Part shown: piece by piece, positions 8,425 to 17,387 of the stretch
Position numbering within the stretch: the stretch's first letter is position 1
How the letters are laid out: each line of letters starts with the position of its first letter
Assembly (NCBI GenBank): GCA_014382365.1
Contig: JACNJW010000060.1
Coordinates: 1-38,128 of the forward strand
Direction of reading: 5' to 3'
Length of the DNA stretch: 38,128 bases
From: SAR324 cluster bacterium
GTDB lineage: Bacteria > SAR324 > NAC60-12
Notes under the pieces: generated by a model
Database searches by the model: none
What the model was told of the DNA's origin: nothing
The model's input: only the letters and a program-made list of their open reading frames with translations
Made by a program: the position numbers and the translations under genes

Positions 8425-8915
8425 GCTCTGTTGTCCTTAAGTAATTTTTCAAAACGGAAACGGATTTCCTCCACCCTTTTCCTATTTTGTCCCAGATCCC
8501 AATATCCCAAACGAGAAGCGGAGCGCAGGTGAATCAGCGCTTCGGATTCAACAAAATAAAACTCAACATCGTCTATAAAACGCAGCCAGCGTGTGGTGAA
8601 CTCAACATGCCAGTAAGATGCGTCCTGAGTAATAATCTGTGTTCCACTCATCGAATTGATAGCCTGCTGTAGTAACTCACTTGCAGCTTCCAGAGGTCCT
8701 GAATAGCTCAGCGGCTGAACCTGATGTCTGGAATCACTCTTTTGACTTAAAACGCAATTAGGACTTGCCGGACAAGCTGCGAGCAACTTATTATTGAGTC
8801 CCAGATTATGCGGACGACCGGAAGAGCATCCACTGATTCCCCATAACATTATTATTCCTCCCATCAAGATTGAGATGTTTTTTTGCACAATATGAAGCCT
8901 GTTTGGTATTTTCAT
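8421..8915 (-). CDS. DUF1499 family lipoprotein
   Basis: The protein has the DUF1499 pattern: CPASPNCVLSQ, then VQPLSYSG, WHVEFTTRWLRFIDDVEFYF, and LIHLRSASRLGYWDLGQNRKR. The family has no settled function. ATG 8915 gives 164 residues and a signal sequence (ILMGGIIMLWGISGCSS) with a lipobox-like GISGC; a GTG at 8975 would add a non-signal tail, and ATG 8864 is another option. It is therefore probably lipid-anchored. The gene converges on the small lipoprotein and shares overlapping stop codons with it. Most members of this family are annotated as hypothetical, so the role is left open. Confidence 0.85.
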   Translation of the reverse strand: MKIPNRLHIVQKNISILMGGIIMLWGISGCSSGRPHNLGLNNKLLAACPASPNCVLSQKSDSRHQVQPLSYSGPLEAASELLQQAINSMSGTQIITQDASYWHVEFTTRWLRFIDDVEFYFVESEALIHLRSASRLGYWDLGQNRKRVEEIRFRFEKLLKDNRA

Positions 8916-8985
8916 AAATTTGAAATGATTAGTTAAAAACTTTTCTAAAACTAATTTGTTTTCCTGCACAGTCACAAGAGCTACG

Positions 8986-9061
8986 TGTCATTCCGAAAGC
9001 ATGTGAGGAATCTGCAAAGATGATATTAGCCTTCAGATCTCTCACTTTGGTCGAGATGACA
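8986..9061. repeat. Dispersed intergenic palindromic repeat, copy 2
   Basis: Left arm TGTCATTCCGAAAGCATGTG and right arm ending GGTCGAGATGACA form a degenerate inverted repeat like copy 1. The inner GGAATCT and AGATCTCTCAC lie at the same places as in copies 1 and 3. It lies upstream of the DUF1499 gene and downstream of the nuclease gene, all in noncoding sequence. Confidence 0.6.
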
Positions 9062-9131
9062 AATCACAATTTATAATATCAAGATCTTACAAAAACTCGT
9101 GATTTGCTAGTGTTCTCTCAATTCTTAATGC

Positions 9132-10091
9132 TTAATCTAACAGCACCGCTCGATGCAACCTGATCTGCCACTGCTTCTGCTTATAGAGAGTAGCAAAACC
9201 TTCAATTTGCAGCTGATCACCTTTTCGTAATTTTTCCAATCCCAGCCAATTTCGCTGATTTTCAAAACTGATAACCGGTAGTCCTTTTTTCATTCTGCGG
9301 TGCTTCAGAAAAATAAGCTGCGCACCTTTACGTAGTTGCTGAATTTTTTTAACTTTACCCCTGACGCGTACAAAACGACCATTGTATTTTGACAAATCAA
9401 TTTCTTCCGCTTTTTGCATTTTTACCACAAAATACGGATTCCTGGTGGAATAGACGGTTTTACCTTCGTCACGCAAACGCAGCAAATAGTGTTTTCGGGA
9501 CTTGCGGTGACTCCAGATACCCAGTTTTTTTTCAAAAGCAAAGGCCTCAGCAAGTGCATATTTTTTGAAATCATCCGGCCAGGCATAACGTGTGTTAAAG
9601 TAACTGTGACCACGTTTGATCAGTGCCAAATTAACATTCTTTCCCTTGACCTCAAGGACACCCAGCAACCGCTCGTAGTTACCCCTTTTATTTTGTGGAT
9701 CAACCCATAAGACGATTCTTGTTTTTGCAAGAACGGTTTTCAAAAAAGCTTTTGCTGGTAAACCAAATTTAGGATTTTTTCCTTTATGAGATTTTGTCAA
9801 TTCCGGAGTATCAACGTAGAGCAACCGGATCCGCTCCTGAGGATTGGAGAAGCGTCCATTGCGATTGAGATCTGCATCAAAGGTATCACCATCAATCACC
9901 TGCAGCCTCATTTTTTTGAGCGGTAGCTGCTGCCAGTTTTTGGGCAGTGCCTGTTTTTCGGCTGCCAGAATATGCGGTGGCAGCAAAAGCGGATTAACAC
10001 AAAATCCGAGTCCGGCAAGACAGACAATCAGACGTGCAAAAAAAGCGAATGCAGGTTTCAACCGCTCTGTAGTGATGTTTAGATCTTTCAA
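9132..10091 (-). CDS. Secreted thermonuclease-like (SNase domain) nuclease with C-terminal extension
   Basis: The 319-residue protein starts with a hydrophobic signal-like segment (residues 13-40), so it is probably exported. Residues about 60-200 match the staphylococcal-nuclease fold: VIDGDTFDADL, IRLLYVDTPELT, and YERLLGVLEVKG. The Asp in DGDT, Arg and Glu flanking LLYVDTPE, and Arg in YERLLG correspond to the catalytic set, so it is likely active and calcium dependent. The last 100 residues have a beta-rich pattern (RFVRVRGKVKKIQQL, LRKGDQLQIEGFATLY) that looks like an OB-fold nucleic-acid-binding domain. It would cleave DNA or RNA outside the cytoplasm, for defence or nutrition. It is read alone, diverging from the 10220 gene. 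Confidence 0.85.
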   Translation of the reverse strand: MKDLNITTERLKPAFAFFARLIVCLAGLGFCVNPLLLPPHILAAEKQALPKNWQQLPLKKMRLQVIDGDTFDADLNRNGRFSNPQERIRLLYVDTPELTKSHKGKNPKFGLPAKAFLKTVLAKTRIVLWVDPQNKRGNYERLLGVLEVKGKNVNLALIKRGHSYFNTRYAWPDDFKKYALAEAFAFEKKLGIWSHRKSRKHYLLRLRDEGKTVYSTRNPYFVVKMQKAEEIDLSKYNGRFVRVRGKVKKIQQLRKGAQLIFLKHRRMKKGLPVISFENQRNWLGLEKLRKGDQLQIEGFATLYKQKQWQIRLHRAVLLD

Positions 10092-10219
10092 TTTCTACTC
10101 TGTTAATTATACAGTCTGGATTGTTGGAGCAGGAAGCTTCAAGTCTAAACAGCCGAATTTGGCTGGATTCTTGTATGACACGGAGAGCAACCCACACCAG
10201 AAAGAGTTATACAGGAACC

Positions 10220-10897
10220 ATGCAAGTATCGGCAAAAACTGCTCCGACAGTAAACAATCAAAATTCGGATCGAGCGAAAAAACCTGCTGTAAAAACTGAA
10301 ACAGAAGAAAAAGCAGAAAACTCGGTCTCTAAAAAAACTGCCAGTTTTCCCGGAAATTCAAAATTGGGACGCAAGAGGATGCCGCCAAATCCTGCCATTA
10401 ATAATATCCTCAGAGCAGATTCTCACGGCGGAACAATGACTCTGCGCCGTTCGTACGGTATGGTCGTTTCAGGTTTTGAAAATGTTGCCAAACGCCTGCA
10501 GCTTACTTCGGAGGCAGCAGAACAATTTGGAAAAACCGTAGACTCACGTATTCGTGAGCTAAATGAAGAGTCAATCAGACAAATAAAAAAACTTCCGGAA
10601 TATAAAAGTTTTGCCCTTGATGATATCAGCGAACTCGGTGATGAACTCAGTGATTTGATGCAGGAGCCGGAAAATTATCTCAAGGCTTTTGCGCTGTTGA
10701 AAAATTCAAAATTTGCCGTCTTGATGGAGTCTACAGAAAGTGTACACCGTTCATTTGCTGAATCAATGAAAGATAACGGTGAAGAGAAACTGATATTCGG
10801 CATGTTGGAAATGATCAAAGATTTGGGTGGTCTGGTGGGATTCCAGGAATCAACTCAGATTAATCAGAATAACAGCAGCGTCAATATTAGAGTCTAA
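10220..10897 (+). CDS. Unrecognised protein, disordered N-terminus and helical C-terminal part
   Basis: The frame is open from 10121, but the best start is ATG 10220 (MQVSAKTAPTV), preceded by AGGA at 10213. This gives 225 residues. The first 60 residues are low complexity and rich in Lys, Ala, Ser and Thr, so probably disordered. The rest, from about LRRSYGMVVSGFENVAKRLQ, looks alpha-helical and charged. The tail ends QINQNNSSVNIRV, a type of tail I have seen on phage-like proteins, but I recognise no family. No signal peptide or membrane segment is visible. It lies between the nuclease and fructose-bisphosphatase with no clear link to either. Confidence 0.65.
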   Translation: MQVSAKTAPTVNNQNSDRAKKPAVKTETEEKAENSVSKKTASFPGNSKLGRKRMPPNPAINNILRADSHGGTMTLRRSYGMVVSGFENVAKRLQLTSEAAEQFGKTVDSRIRELNEESIRQIKKLPEYKSFALDDISELGDELSDLMQEPENYLKAFALLKNSKFAVLMESTESVHRSFAESMKDNGEEKLIFGMLEMIKDLGGLVGFQESTQINQNNSSVNIRV

Positions 10898-11021
10898 AGA
10901 GCAAACGGATTTTACTTTGCAACATCCTGCTTTGCTGCACACTTAAAATGCAGTTCCTTCCCTGAACTAGCAGTTAATAATTCCTCCAAATTTTTCAATT
11001 CAGATCCATCAACTTGCTGCC

Positions 11022-12038
11022 TTAATCCTGTTGCATGAAATCCATTGCCTTTTCCACCATTTTTGGTGAACCGATGTAAAGCGGAATCCGTTGGTGTAGA
11101 GCATTTGGTTTGATTTCCATTACACGGCGTGAACCGTCGGTTGCCATTCCACCTGCCTGTTCTACAATGTAGGCCAGAGCACTACACTCATACTGCAGGC
11201 GTAACTTACCGTCTGGTGCTTTGCTTGTGGCAGGATAGAGATAAATTCCGCCTTTCAGCAAATTGCGATGAAAATCTGCAACCAGCGAACCGATGTAACG
11301 ACCGCTTAATTTTTCCTTGCGGCATTCTTCCAGATAACTCTGAGTACCTTGAGGAAAATCATGAAAATTACCCTCGTTGCAGGAATAAATTTTTCCATCT
11401 TCCGGAATTTCGATACTGGGATGAGAAAGAAAAAACTCTCCCAGTGAGGGCTCATAAGTGAACCCGTTAACACCCTGTCCGGTTGTATAAACCAGAATGG
11501 TGGAAGATCCGTAAAGTACATATCCGCTGGCTATTTGTGCTGTTCCGGACTGAAGTGCGTCTTCAATGGTTGGTGCAGAACCTTGTGGAGAAAGTCTCTG
11601 GAAAATAGAAAAGATTGTACCTATCGAAACATTGACGCCAATATTGCTTGAGCCGTCAAGAGGATCCATCGAGACCACATAACGAGCCTTATGATTGCCT
11701 GTGTCAATCATTTCTTCCAATTCCTCAGAAATGATACAGCAAACCTCTCCTCCGTTACGTAAAGCACGTTCAAAGCGAGTATTTGCAATAACATCAAGTT
11801 TTTGCTGATCTTCACCCTGTACATTACTTGAACCGATACTGCCGTCAAGATTTAAAAGTCCCGCGCGGTTAATGTCGCGGTTAATGATTTTAGCTGCCAG
11901 GGAAATATCTGCCAGCAGTTGTGAAAGTTCTCCCTGTGCACCCTTGTGGGTATGCTGCTGCTGTGCTATAAATCGCGAAAGAGTTGTGCCGACAGGAGCT
12001 GAAAGCTGGCTGACAGATTGCATGGCATTGTTGCTCAT
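11022..12038 (-). CDS. fbp: Fructose-1,6-bisphosphatase class I
   Basis: This enzyme hydrolyses fructose-1,6-bisphosphate to fructose-6-phosphate in gluconeogenesis and the pentose cycle. At 338 residues it has normal length. Visible are the N-terminal [10 protein letters not shown] helix, the metal site SEELEEM and the hallmark [18 protein letters not shown], and a C-terminal substrate site ([24 protein letters not shown]). All key Asp and Glu residues appear present. The start is ATG 12038 with no clear ribosome site. It diverges from the YeeZ-like gene across about 110 bp. Confidence 0.97.
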   Translation of the reverse strand: MSNNAMQSVSQLSAPVGTTLSRFIAQQQHTHKGAQGELSQLLADISLAAKIINRDINRAGLLNLDGSIGSSNVQGEDQQKLDVIANTRFERALRNGGEVCCIISEELEEMIDTGNHKARYVVSMDPLDGSSNIGVNVSIGTIFSIFQRLSPQGSAPTIEDALQSGTAQIASGYVLYGSSTILVYTTGQGVNGFTYEPSLGEFFLSHPSIEIPEDGKIYSCNEGNFHDFPQGTQSYLEECRKEKLSGRYIGSLVADFHRNLLKGGIYLYPATSKAPDGKLRLQYECSALAYIVEQAGGMATDGSRRVMEIKPNALHQRIPLYIGSPKMVEKAMDFMQQD

Positions 12039-12151
12039 AACTTTAATGCGTACTTGGTCAAATGAATTTGGTTGTGATAAGTTAACTCTAAACTGTTTGC
12101 ACTCAAACCAAGACTAAGTTTTTTTACTCTCCAAAGCAAGCAAATTATAAA

Positions 12152-12994
12152 ATGATTGCACCTCTTTCTGCAGTTCCCTGCGGAATTCTTGGTTTAGGTT
12201 TTTTAGGAAAGATCCTAGCCAAAGAGTTATCAAAAGTTCCCGAGTCCTGGGGAACAGACCACAAAACTCCTGCACCGGAACTGGAGCTTCCTGTATTTTA
12301 CTTTGATTGGAATAAGCAAGATTCGTGGTCGTCACTGCCTGAAACCTCTGCAGTTTTGGCACTGACTATTCCTCCACAGCTGGATTCTCCGGAAGCAGAA
12401 GCGAAGCGACTACATAACTGGTGTAGCTGGATGCAGCAAGAACGTCCATCTTTAAAGCGCATGATCTACATTTCCAGCACCGGTGTTTATCCAAAACGAA
12501 ATGGGCTTTGGAGTGAAGATTCAGAATTTGAGGCGGATACTAATTCTGGAAAACTGCGTCTGCTGACCGAAAAAATTCTCTCCCAATATTTCACATTACA
12601 CGTCGTTCGTCCCGGCGGTATTTATGGTTGCGGACGTGGAATTGACGTGCGTTTCAAGTCCGGAAAACCGATTCCAGTATCCACTACTCCTGTTCACCGC
12701 ATTCATGTTGAAGATCTCAGCCGGATTATTCTCCACCTGGCAGAGCACCCTGAATCTCCAAGCTGCATCAATGCCGTTGACCTTGAAGCAAAACCATCTT
12801 GGGAAGTTGCCTGCTGGCTGGCGGAAAACCGGGAGGATTTGACTGAGGAAATGCTGCAGTTTCCACTTAATGATATCAATCTTCTGCAAGCAGTTAAACC
12901 TGAGGAAACACCAGAGCGATTTGTTTCAAATCAACGTTTGCATGAACTTGACATTACTCTGCATTATCCCACTTTTCGGGAAGGTCTGGGATGA
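12152..12994 (+). CDS. NAD(P)-binding epimerase/dehydratase homologue (YeeZ-like)
   Basis: The 280-residue protein opens with a Rossmann dinucleotide loop (CGILGLGFLGKILAKEL), and has the extended-SDR segment RMIYISSTGVYPKRNGLW, then KLRLLTEKIL, VVRPGGIYG and PVHRIHVEDLSR. This layout matches the YeeZ/SDR_a5 group of NAD-dependent epimerases, whose substrate is mostly unknown. The usual YxxxK catalytic pair is not obvious, as in other members of that group. The start is the first ATG in the frame; no ribosome site is seen. It diverges from fbp. Function beyond a nucleotide-binding fold is not resolved. Confidence 0.8.
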   Translation: MIAPLSAVPCGILGLGFLGKILAKELSKVPESWGTDHKTPAPELELPVFYFDWNKQDSWSSLPETSAVLALTIPPQLDSPEAEAKRLHNWCSWMQQERPSLKRMIYISSTGVYPKRNGLWSEDSEFEADTNSGKLRLLTEKILSQYFTLHVVRPGGIYGCGRGIDVRFKSGKPIPVSTTPVHRIHVEDLSRIILHLAEHPESPSCINAVDLEAKPSWEVACWLAENREDLTEEMLQFPLNDINLLQAVKPEETPERFVSNQRLHELDITLHYPTFREGLG

Positions 12995-13189
12995 ACAATT
13001 ACACCCAGACAGATTAATTATTAGAATTTTCTGTTTTAGACAATATTGCAGCTTTTTTTCTCTTGCAATACCTTTATTTAGGTATAGCATAGATATAAAG
13101 AGGGGCTCCTAAAACTGATGCTGAACCGTTTGTAACTGCAATGTTGGTTGCAAATAAATCAAGTTTCACTGTTTTACCAAAGAGGTAAT

Positions 13190-15604
13190 ATGAAAAAGCT
13201 CATTTTCTTACTCCCTTTCCTGGGGATATTAAGTCTCTTACTCTTCAGTTGTTCCAAAAAGGACAGCGATTCTTCGTCTTCATCCAGCGATACTGTTAGT
13301 GCAGTCTCCGGTAGCGGCTCGATTACTCTTTCATCAAAGGTCAGTGTAGTAGAAGCCAAATCCAGTGCCTCTACCGCCCGCTCAACAAGCCGAACTGCAT
13401 TTGCTATTGACACCGGCAGCTTTGCTTCCACTGCTGATTATAATATGGATGAAACCGACACTTTTGTTTTTGAAAAGTCCGCAGATGTGCTGAAAACGGT
13501 TAACTCAATTTTATGTCAGATTTCTCAAACCCGTGCCGACTTGATGCTCAATGCTGGAAATTACAAAGCACAGGTAGATACAAATAAATGCGGTGAAGGA
13601 AGTGGGGATTCAAAAAGTAACGCACCCAAATACGAAATGTGGACCGTTAATGCATCTCGATCCAAAGGTGACCCCATGATCGTTAAGGCCTGGGTACCGA
13701 ATGATGAAAATCAAGATGGAACTCCTGACGGCTTGATTCATGCCAAGATGAAAATTTATCAACCTCCCTCTACTGACTATCCAGTTGGTTTCTTCAAGAT
13801 GAGTTTCAAGGCGGTTTCAAATGCTGGTGTGGAGAGCATGAAAGGATACATGGGGACCAAGAAGTCAGGCACAACAAATATTTTAAAGTTTTACATGCCG
13901 ATGACCATGTCCGGAACAACATACGATTATGCAGCCGCTGTCAATTTTAACAGTGATGGTAGCGGCTCTGGTGCGACCACAATGCCGAACTGGACTGGGG
14001 AGAACCAAGCTTCAGGAGCATCAACCTATAATATAGCTTATACTAGTAAATATTTTTATAAACAAAAAACAAAAGCTGGTGTCGCCAAGGACCCTATTTG
14101 TCTGGACCGCAATAAATATCTGACCTCAGCCTGGCGCTACGGTTTATACAGTAGTACAGGCAGCAGAGTAACTGTCAACTCCGGTTTTCCAATATCTGCC
14201 ACTACCAGCGGAACAACATATCATGGCTACATCGGTTATCACGGACTGTGGATGCCTACTGAAGCAGGTGTAACGGACAACAGTACTGTTTACAAAATGG
14301 ATTTCAGTAATCCTGATAGTTCTGGAACAGCCTACACTGTGCGTTCTTATGGGGGAAAACTATTTAAACATACAAAGCAAACTATCACCTTGGACAACAT
14401 CAAGAATATTCCACTCTCATGGTGGGATAGTTCCGCAAGCACAGAAAAACGAGTTTATTGGAACGGTACAAACCTAATTGTTGATGCTGTTCGTGACAGT
14501 AACTGGCAGTGGACTGATCAAACTGCTGCGACGCTGACACTCACGGCCAGTAACGCACCCTGGGGTTTCTGGTTCTGGTCAAGAGCACTGGGAGGTGATG
14601 GACAAATTGATTTAAGTTACTCAACACAAGGCGCCGCACCAACAGCGCCTAGCGGAAGCACAAGTGTAATTTTCAATACAAGAGAACCTGTCTTTCCGGG
14701 AGATTCCGCACCAACTACTTTGGCCTGTTATGAACGTTGCCCAAATCCTGACACCATTGCTACCGGTTCTGAGTGGGGAAGTTCCAGTGTGTTTCTGGCA
14801 AATAAAAGTACCTGGCTTTACAGTTCAAACATTGACAATGCCAGTGCACCGGATCCGTACATTTACACTTTTGACAATACAACCAGTGGAATGGTGCTCC
14901 AGTATGATAATGGAACTAAAACGCCAGTTGTCTTGAGCAGCACCAACAGTAATCTTTCATGGGGTTTAAATACAGGAGTGCTGTTTGATAACAGTACTTC
15001 AGCAAACTTTACCGCTATTCAATGTTCCTGGGACAGTACCAAGATCTGCCCCTGGGAAGCCCGTTCAAGCCTCTCAACTTTCTATACCTGGGAAACAGGT
15101 GCAAATGATTGGAACAAGCTCACAGTCCTGGTTGGCAGTGACAACAGCAGTGTTAAATTTGACCCGCCGATGATGGTTAAATATACTCATAGTGGTACAT
15201 CCAGCAACAGTGGCAAGAGTTATGACGGTGCAAGTTTCTACCTTGACTACGGTGGTTTTGGAGACCTATGGGGTGTGCCTTCATTCTGTGTGGATGTCAA
15301 AACCGGAGAAAAAACATCATGTGCTAATGACCAAAGCACTCGCTGGGTGAACGAGTTTGTCATTCCAGCTGCCTCACTGGTGACTCAGGTGAAAGATAGT
15401 TCAGTAGAATATGTTGTTAAACCTCTACAAATTGAACAAACCATGAAAAAAACCAGTAGTGTCTCAGTTTGTACTGATGCAGGTCTTTCTCTTGGAGGAG
15501 TAAGCCTTCCTGACAGTAGTAACTGGACTGATCCGGATATTGGAACTAAACCAACTGTTATAGGTCCACCTTCAGTTGTTGCGGGTGCAAAGAAAGGTAG
15601 TTGA
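13190..15604 (+). CDS. Large Ser/Thr-rich lipoprotein, first of a pair
   Basis: The start is ATG 13190, with AGAGGT six bases upstream, giving 804 residues. The N-terminus MKKLIFLLPFLGILSLLLFS ends in a lipobox Cys (FSC), followed by a charged and Ser-rich tract (KKDSDSSSSSS). The 40 residues before the first structured part are Ser/Thr rich, typical of a surface linker. The body is polar, with many Trp and Gly (such as WGFWFWSRALGGDG) and several Cys, and has no family I recognise. It shares its N-terminus and an SRTAxA motif with the next lipoprotein gene (15817). It is probably anchored in the outer membrane and may face the outside, but no function can be assigned. Confidence 0.7.
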   Translation: MKKLIFLLPFLGILSLLLFSCSKKDSDSSSSSSDTVSAVSGSGSITLSSKVSVVEAKSSASTARSTSRTAFAIDTGSFASTADYNMDETDTFVFEKSADVLKTVNSILCQISQTRADLMLNAGNYKAQVDTNKCGEGSGDSKSNAPKYEMWTVNASRSKGDPMIVKAWVPNDENQDGTPDGLIHAKMKIYQPPSTDYPVGFFKMSFKAVSNAGVESMKGYMGTKKSGTTNILKFYMPMTMSGTTYDYAAAVNFNSDGSGSGATTMPNWTGENQASGASTYNIAYTSKYFYKQKTKAGVAKDPICLDRNKYLTSAWRYGLYSSTGSRVTVNSGFPISATTSGTTYHGYIGYHGLWMPTEAGVTDNSTVYKMDFSNPDSSGTAYTVRSYGGKLFKHTKQTITLDNIKNIPLSWWDSSASTEKRVYWNGTNLIVDAVRDSNWQWTDQTAATLTLTASNAPWGFWFWSRALGGDGQIDLSYSTQGAAPTAPSGSTSVIFNTREPVFPGDSAPTTLACYERCPNPDTIATGSEWGSSSVFLANKSTWLYSSNIDNASAPDPYIYTFDNTTSGMVLQYDNGTKTPVVLSSTNSNLSWGLNTGVLFDNSTSANFTAIQCSWDSTKICPWEARSSLSTFYTWETGANDWNKLTVLVGSDNSSVKFDPPMMVKYTHSGTSSNSGKSYDGASFYLDYGGFGDLWGVPSFCVDVKTGEKTSCANDQSTRWVNEFVIPAASLVTQVKDSSVEYVVKPLQIEQTMKKTSSVSVCTDAGLSLGGVSLPDSSNWTDPDIGTKPTVIGPPSVVAGAKKGS

Positions 15605-15644
15605 CAGTTTTTTTAAAATTTTTATTAATTTAACATTCTCCAGA

Positions 15645-15690
15645 GGGAAGGTCGGCTTAGATAGCAAAGCCTGCCTTCCCTTTTTTGTTT
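15645..15690 (+). terminator. Rho-independent terminator after the first lipoprotein
   Basis: GGGAAGGTCGGCTT pairs with AAGCCTGCCTTCCC, with two internal mismatches and an 8-base loop, followed at once by TTTTTT. It lies about 40 bp after the stop codon. Confidence 0.85.
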
Positions 15691-15698
15691 TTTTATTC

Positions 15699-15726
15699 TT
15701 TACTTTTCTCTTGATTGGCCTATACT
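15699..15726 (+). promoter_or_regulatory. Possible sigma70 promoter of the second lipoprotein
   Basis: TTTACT is separated by 16 bases from TATACT, about 90 bp before the ATG at 15817. The -10 is near consensus and the -35 is partial, and it lies directly after the preceding terminator, where a new promoter is needed. Confidence 0.4.
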
Positions 15727-15816
15727 GCGGTTTGAAAAGGAAAATATTGAACCTGAACTTCATTAGCTTTGGTTCACGGTTTATTTCTATTATTCATTTG
15801 AATCAAGGAGGACCCC

Positions 15817-17136
15817 ATGAAAAAGTTTGCTTATCTACTTCCACTTCTCGGTATTATCAGTTTTAGTTTTCTAGGCTGTTCGAAAAGTGACGACTCTTCA
15901 ACAAGTTCTGCAAGCAGTACCTCAACTTCAACCTACACCCGCAGCAATACTCCCGCCAAATCATCTGTGGCAGTTCCTGCGTCGCTGAGTGCTTCAGGAA
16001 GTGCCAGCAGCCGCACTGCTTATGCGACAGACTACAGTTCCTCAGCCATCTTTTACGCGATGCTGAAATCAGTTGTAAGTGTGATGAAGGGAACTGTCAG
16101 TTCCGCAGATCTAAACCTGATGCTGGTCGATACCAGGATTGCTTCCGGGTACGCAGCAGATAATAGTACTTGTTACGAACAAGGAGCTTACACAATCACT
16201 TTCTCCCAGGAAATGTATAATGCTCTAGTAGCCCAGGAGAAAGAATTTGGCGGTACTGAAGGCGAAAGCGGTTCGATGTCCTCCAGCTTCAAAGCATATA
16301 TCGGAAAAACCATCAGCCCACCGGTTGCCTATAAATTTGAAGACATTAGTGCCGGCGGCTATAATCATCAGATAAGTACAGGTGACAGTTGCTCAAGCTT
16401 AACCGAAACATTCCGCTGGAACAGTGCCAAGACAAAGCTCTCTTCACAATTCAAAGATACTTCCGGTTCGGATACCTTCAAAGGAACGTTCACCTTTGAC
16501 GAAACGAATAAGAATTCCACCTTTCAGATGGAAATGAGTGGTTCCATGTCTGTCAATATGTACATCAGTATGAAAACCTGTAGCGACAACAGCTCAACCG
16601 GAATGACTGGTGACTGTGTGATTTATGAGTTCAAAGAATCTTTCAGCGACTCGACTTATGGTACTTCTCTGATGTCCGCAGTTGGTAAGGCAGACGACAG
16701 CGGAGGTTACGCAAAAGCTATCATGTCTTATACCCAAAGTTCTGATAACAGCAGTATGGAGCTTCAGTACAAAGAATACTGGCAGGGTGACGGTACTGTC
16801 ACTGCGGTTTCAACCTGCATAAGCAGCTGTTCCTCCAGCAGCAGTTGGACTACACAGGGCACAGAGAATACAACCTACGCCGAAGACAGCTACGATTCCG
16901 GAACCACGACTGTCTCGGTCAGCAGTGTCACTGCAGACGGTAGTTATCTGCTGATTGAAAGTGGCAAAACGCCTTCCGGCAATCCTGAAGCAGTTTTAGG
17001 TTACGGAGAAATCCGTTCCGGAAAAACCGAATGGGAATTCTGGGGACCTGATACGAGCATCACGTTAGATGTGTATATTATTAACAGTAATGGAACCTTT
17101 ACAATCCAGTCCGGTGCGTCAGTAACGCTTTCATAA
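15817..17136 (+). CDS. Large Ser/Thr-rich lipoprotein, second of a pair
   Basis: The ATG at 15817 has an excellent ribosome site (AGGAGG). The 439-residue protein begins MKKFAYLLPLLGIISFSFLG followed by the lipobox Cys (FLGC) and a Ser/Thr tract. It resembles the 13190 lipoprotein: near-identical signal pattern, the SSRTAYATD motif near SRTAFAID, and a DLNLMLVDTRIASGYAADNSTC segment that aligns with a similar RADLMLN...DTNKC in the first. It is shorter and the remainder is diverged. I recognise no domain. It is probably a surface lipoprotein; the pair may share a role. The role is not shown by the sequence. Confidence 0.72.
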   Translation: MKKFAYLLPLLGIISFSFLGCSKSDDSSTSSASSTSTSTYTRSNTPAKSSVAVPASLSASGSASSRTAYATDYSSSAIFYAMLKSVVSVMKGTVSSADLNLMLVDTRIASGYAADNSTCYEQGAYTITFSQEMYNALVAQEKEFGGTEGESGSMSSSFKAYIGKTISPPVAYKFEDISAGGYNHQISTGDSCSSLTETFRWNSAKTKLSSQFKDTSGSDTFKGTFTFDETNKNSTFQMEMSGSMSVNMYISMKTCSDNSSTGMTGDCVIYEFKESFSDSTYGTSLMSAVGKADDSGGYAKAIMSYTQSSDNSSMELQYKEYWQGDGTVTAVSTCISSCSSSSSWTTQGTENTTYAEDSYDSGTTTVSVSSVTADGSYLLIESGKTPSGNPEAVLGYGEIRSGKTEWEFWGPDTSITLDVYIINSNGTFTIQSGASVTLS

Positions 17137-17220
17137 TCCGGATCAGCTTTTAGTTTCACTTTATATAAAGAGGTACATGACTCCATAGTTTTTCAAGATA
17201 ACATTATTATTGACTGTTGT

Positions 17221-17308
17221 TTGCCATCTTGACTGAAAGGAGAGATCTGATTGAGAACTAATATCTTATCTTTTAAGATCCCTCACAAACGTTAGTAATA
17301 ACACGATA
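17221..17308. repeat. Dispersed intergenic palindromic repeat, copy 3 (degenerate)
   Basis: TTGCCATCTTGACTGAAAGG at the left is close to copy 1 (GTCATTTCGACTGAAAGG), and AGATCCCTCAC at 17276 matches AGATCTCTCAC in copy 2. The outer right arm is eroded. It lies between the second lipoprotein and the next gene. Confidence 0.5.
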
Positions 17309-17330
17309 AAACTCGTGACTTTAGATTAAA

Positions 17331-17374
17331 GGGAGAGTAGGCTTGTAGAGACAAGTTTGCCTCCCTTTTTTTGT
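17331..17374 (+). terminator. Rho-independent terminator-like hairpin
   Basis: GGGAGAGTAGGCTTGT can pair imperfectly with ACAAGTTTGCCTCCC, followed by a run of seven T. Its plan and T-run closely match the terminator at 15645. It lies just before the ATG at 17388, so it ends upstream transcripts there. Confidence 0.7.
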
Positions 17375-17387
17375 TTTGTTAGCTAAA

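Noticed and set aside
10994..11521. Frames opposite fbp around 11129-11521
   Set aside because: They lie antisense to or in another frame of a complete and conserved fbp gene.
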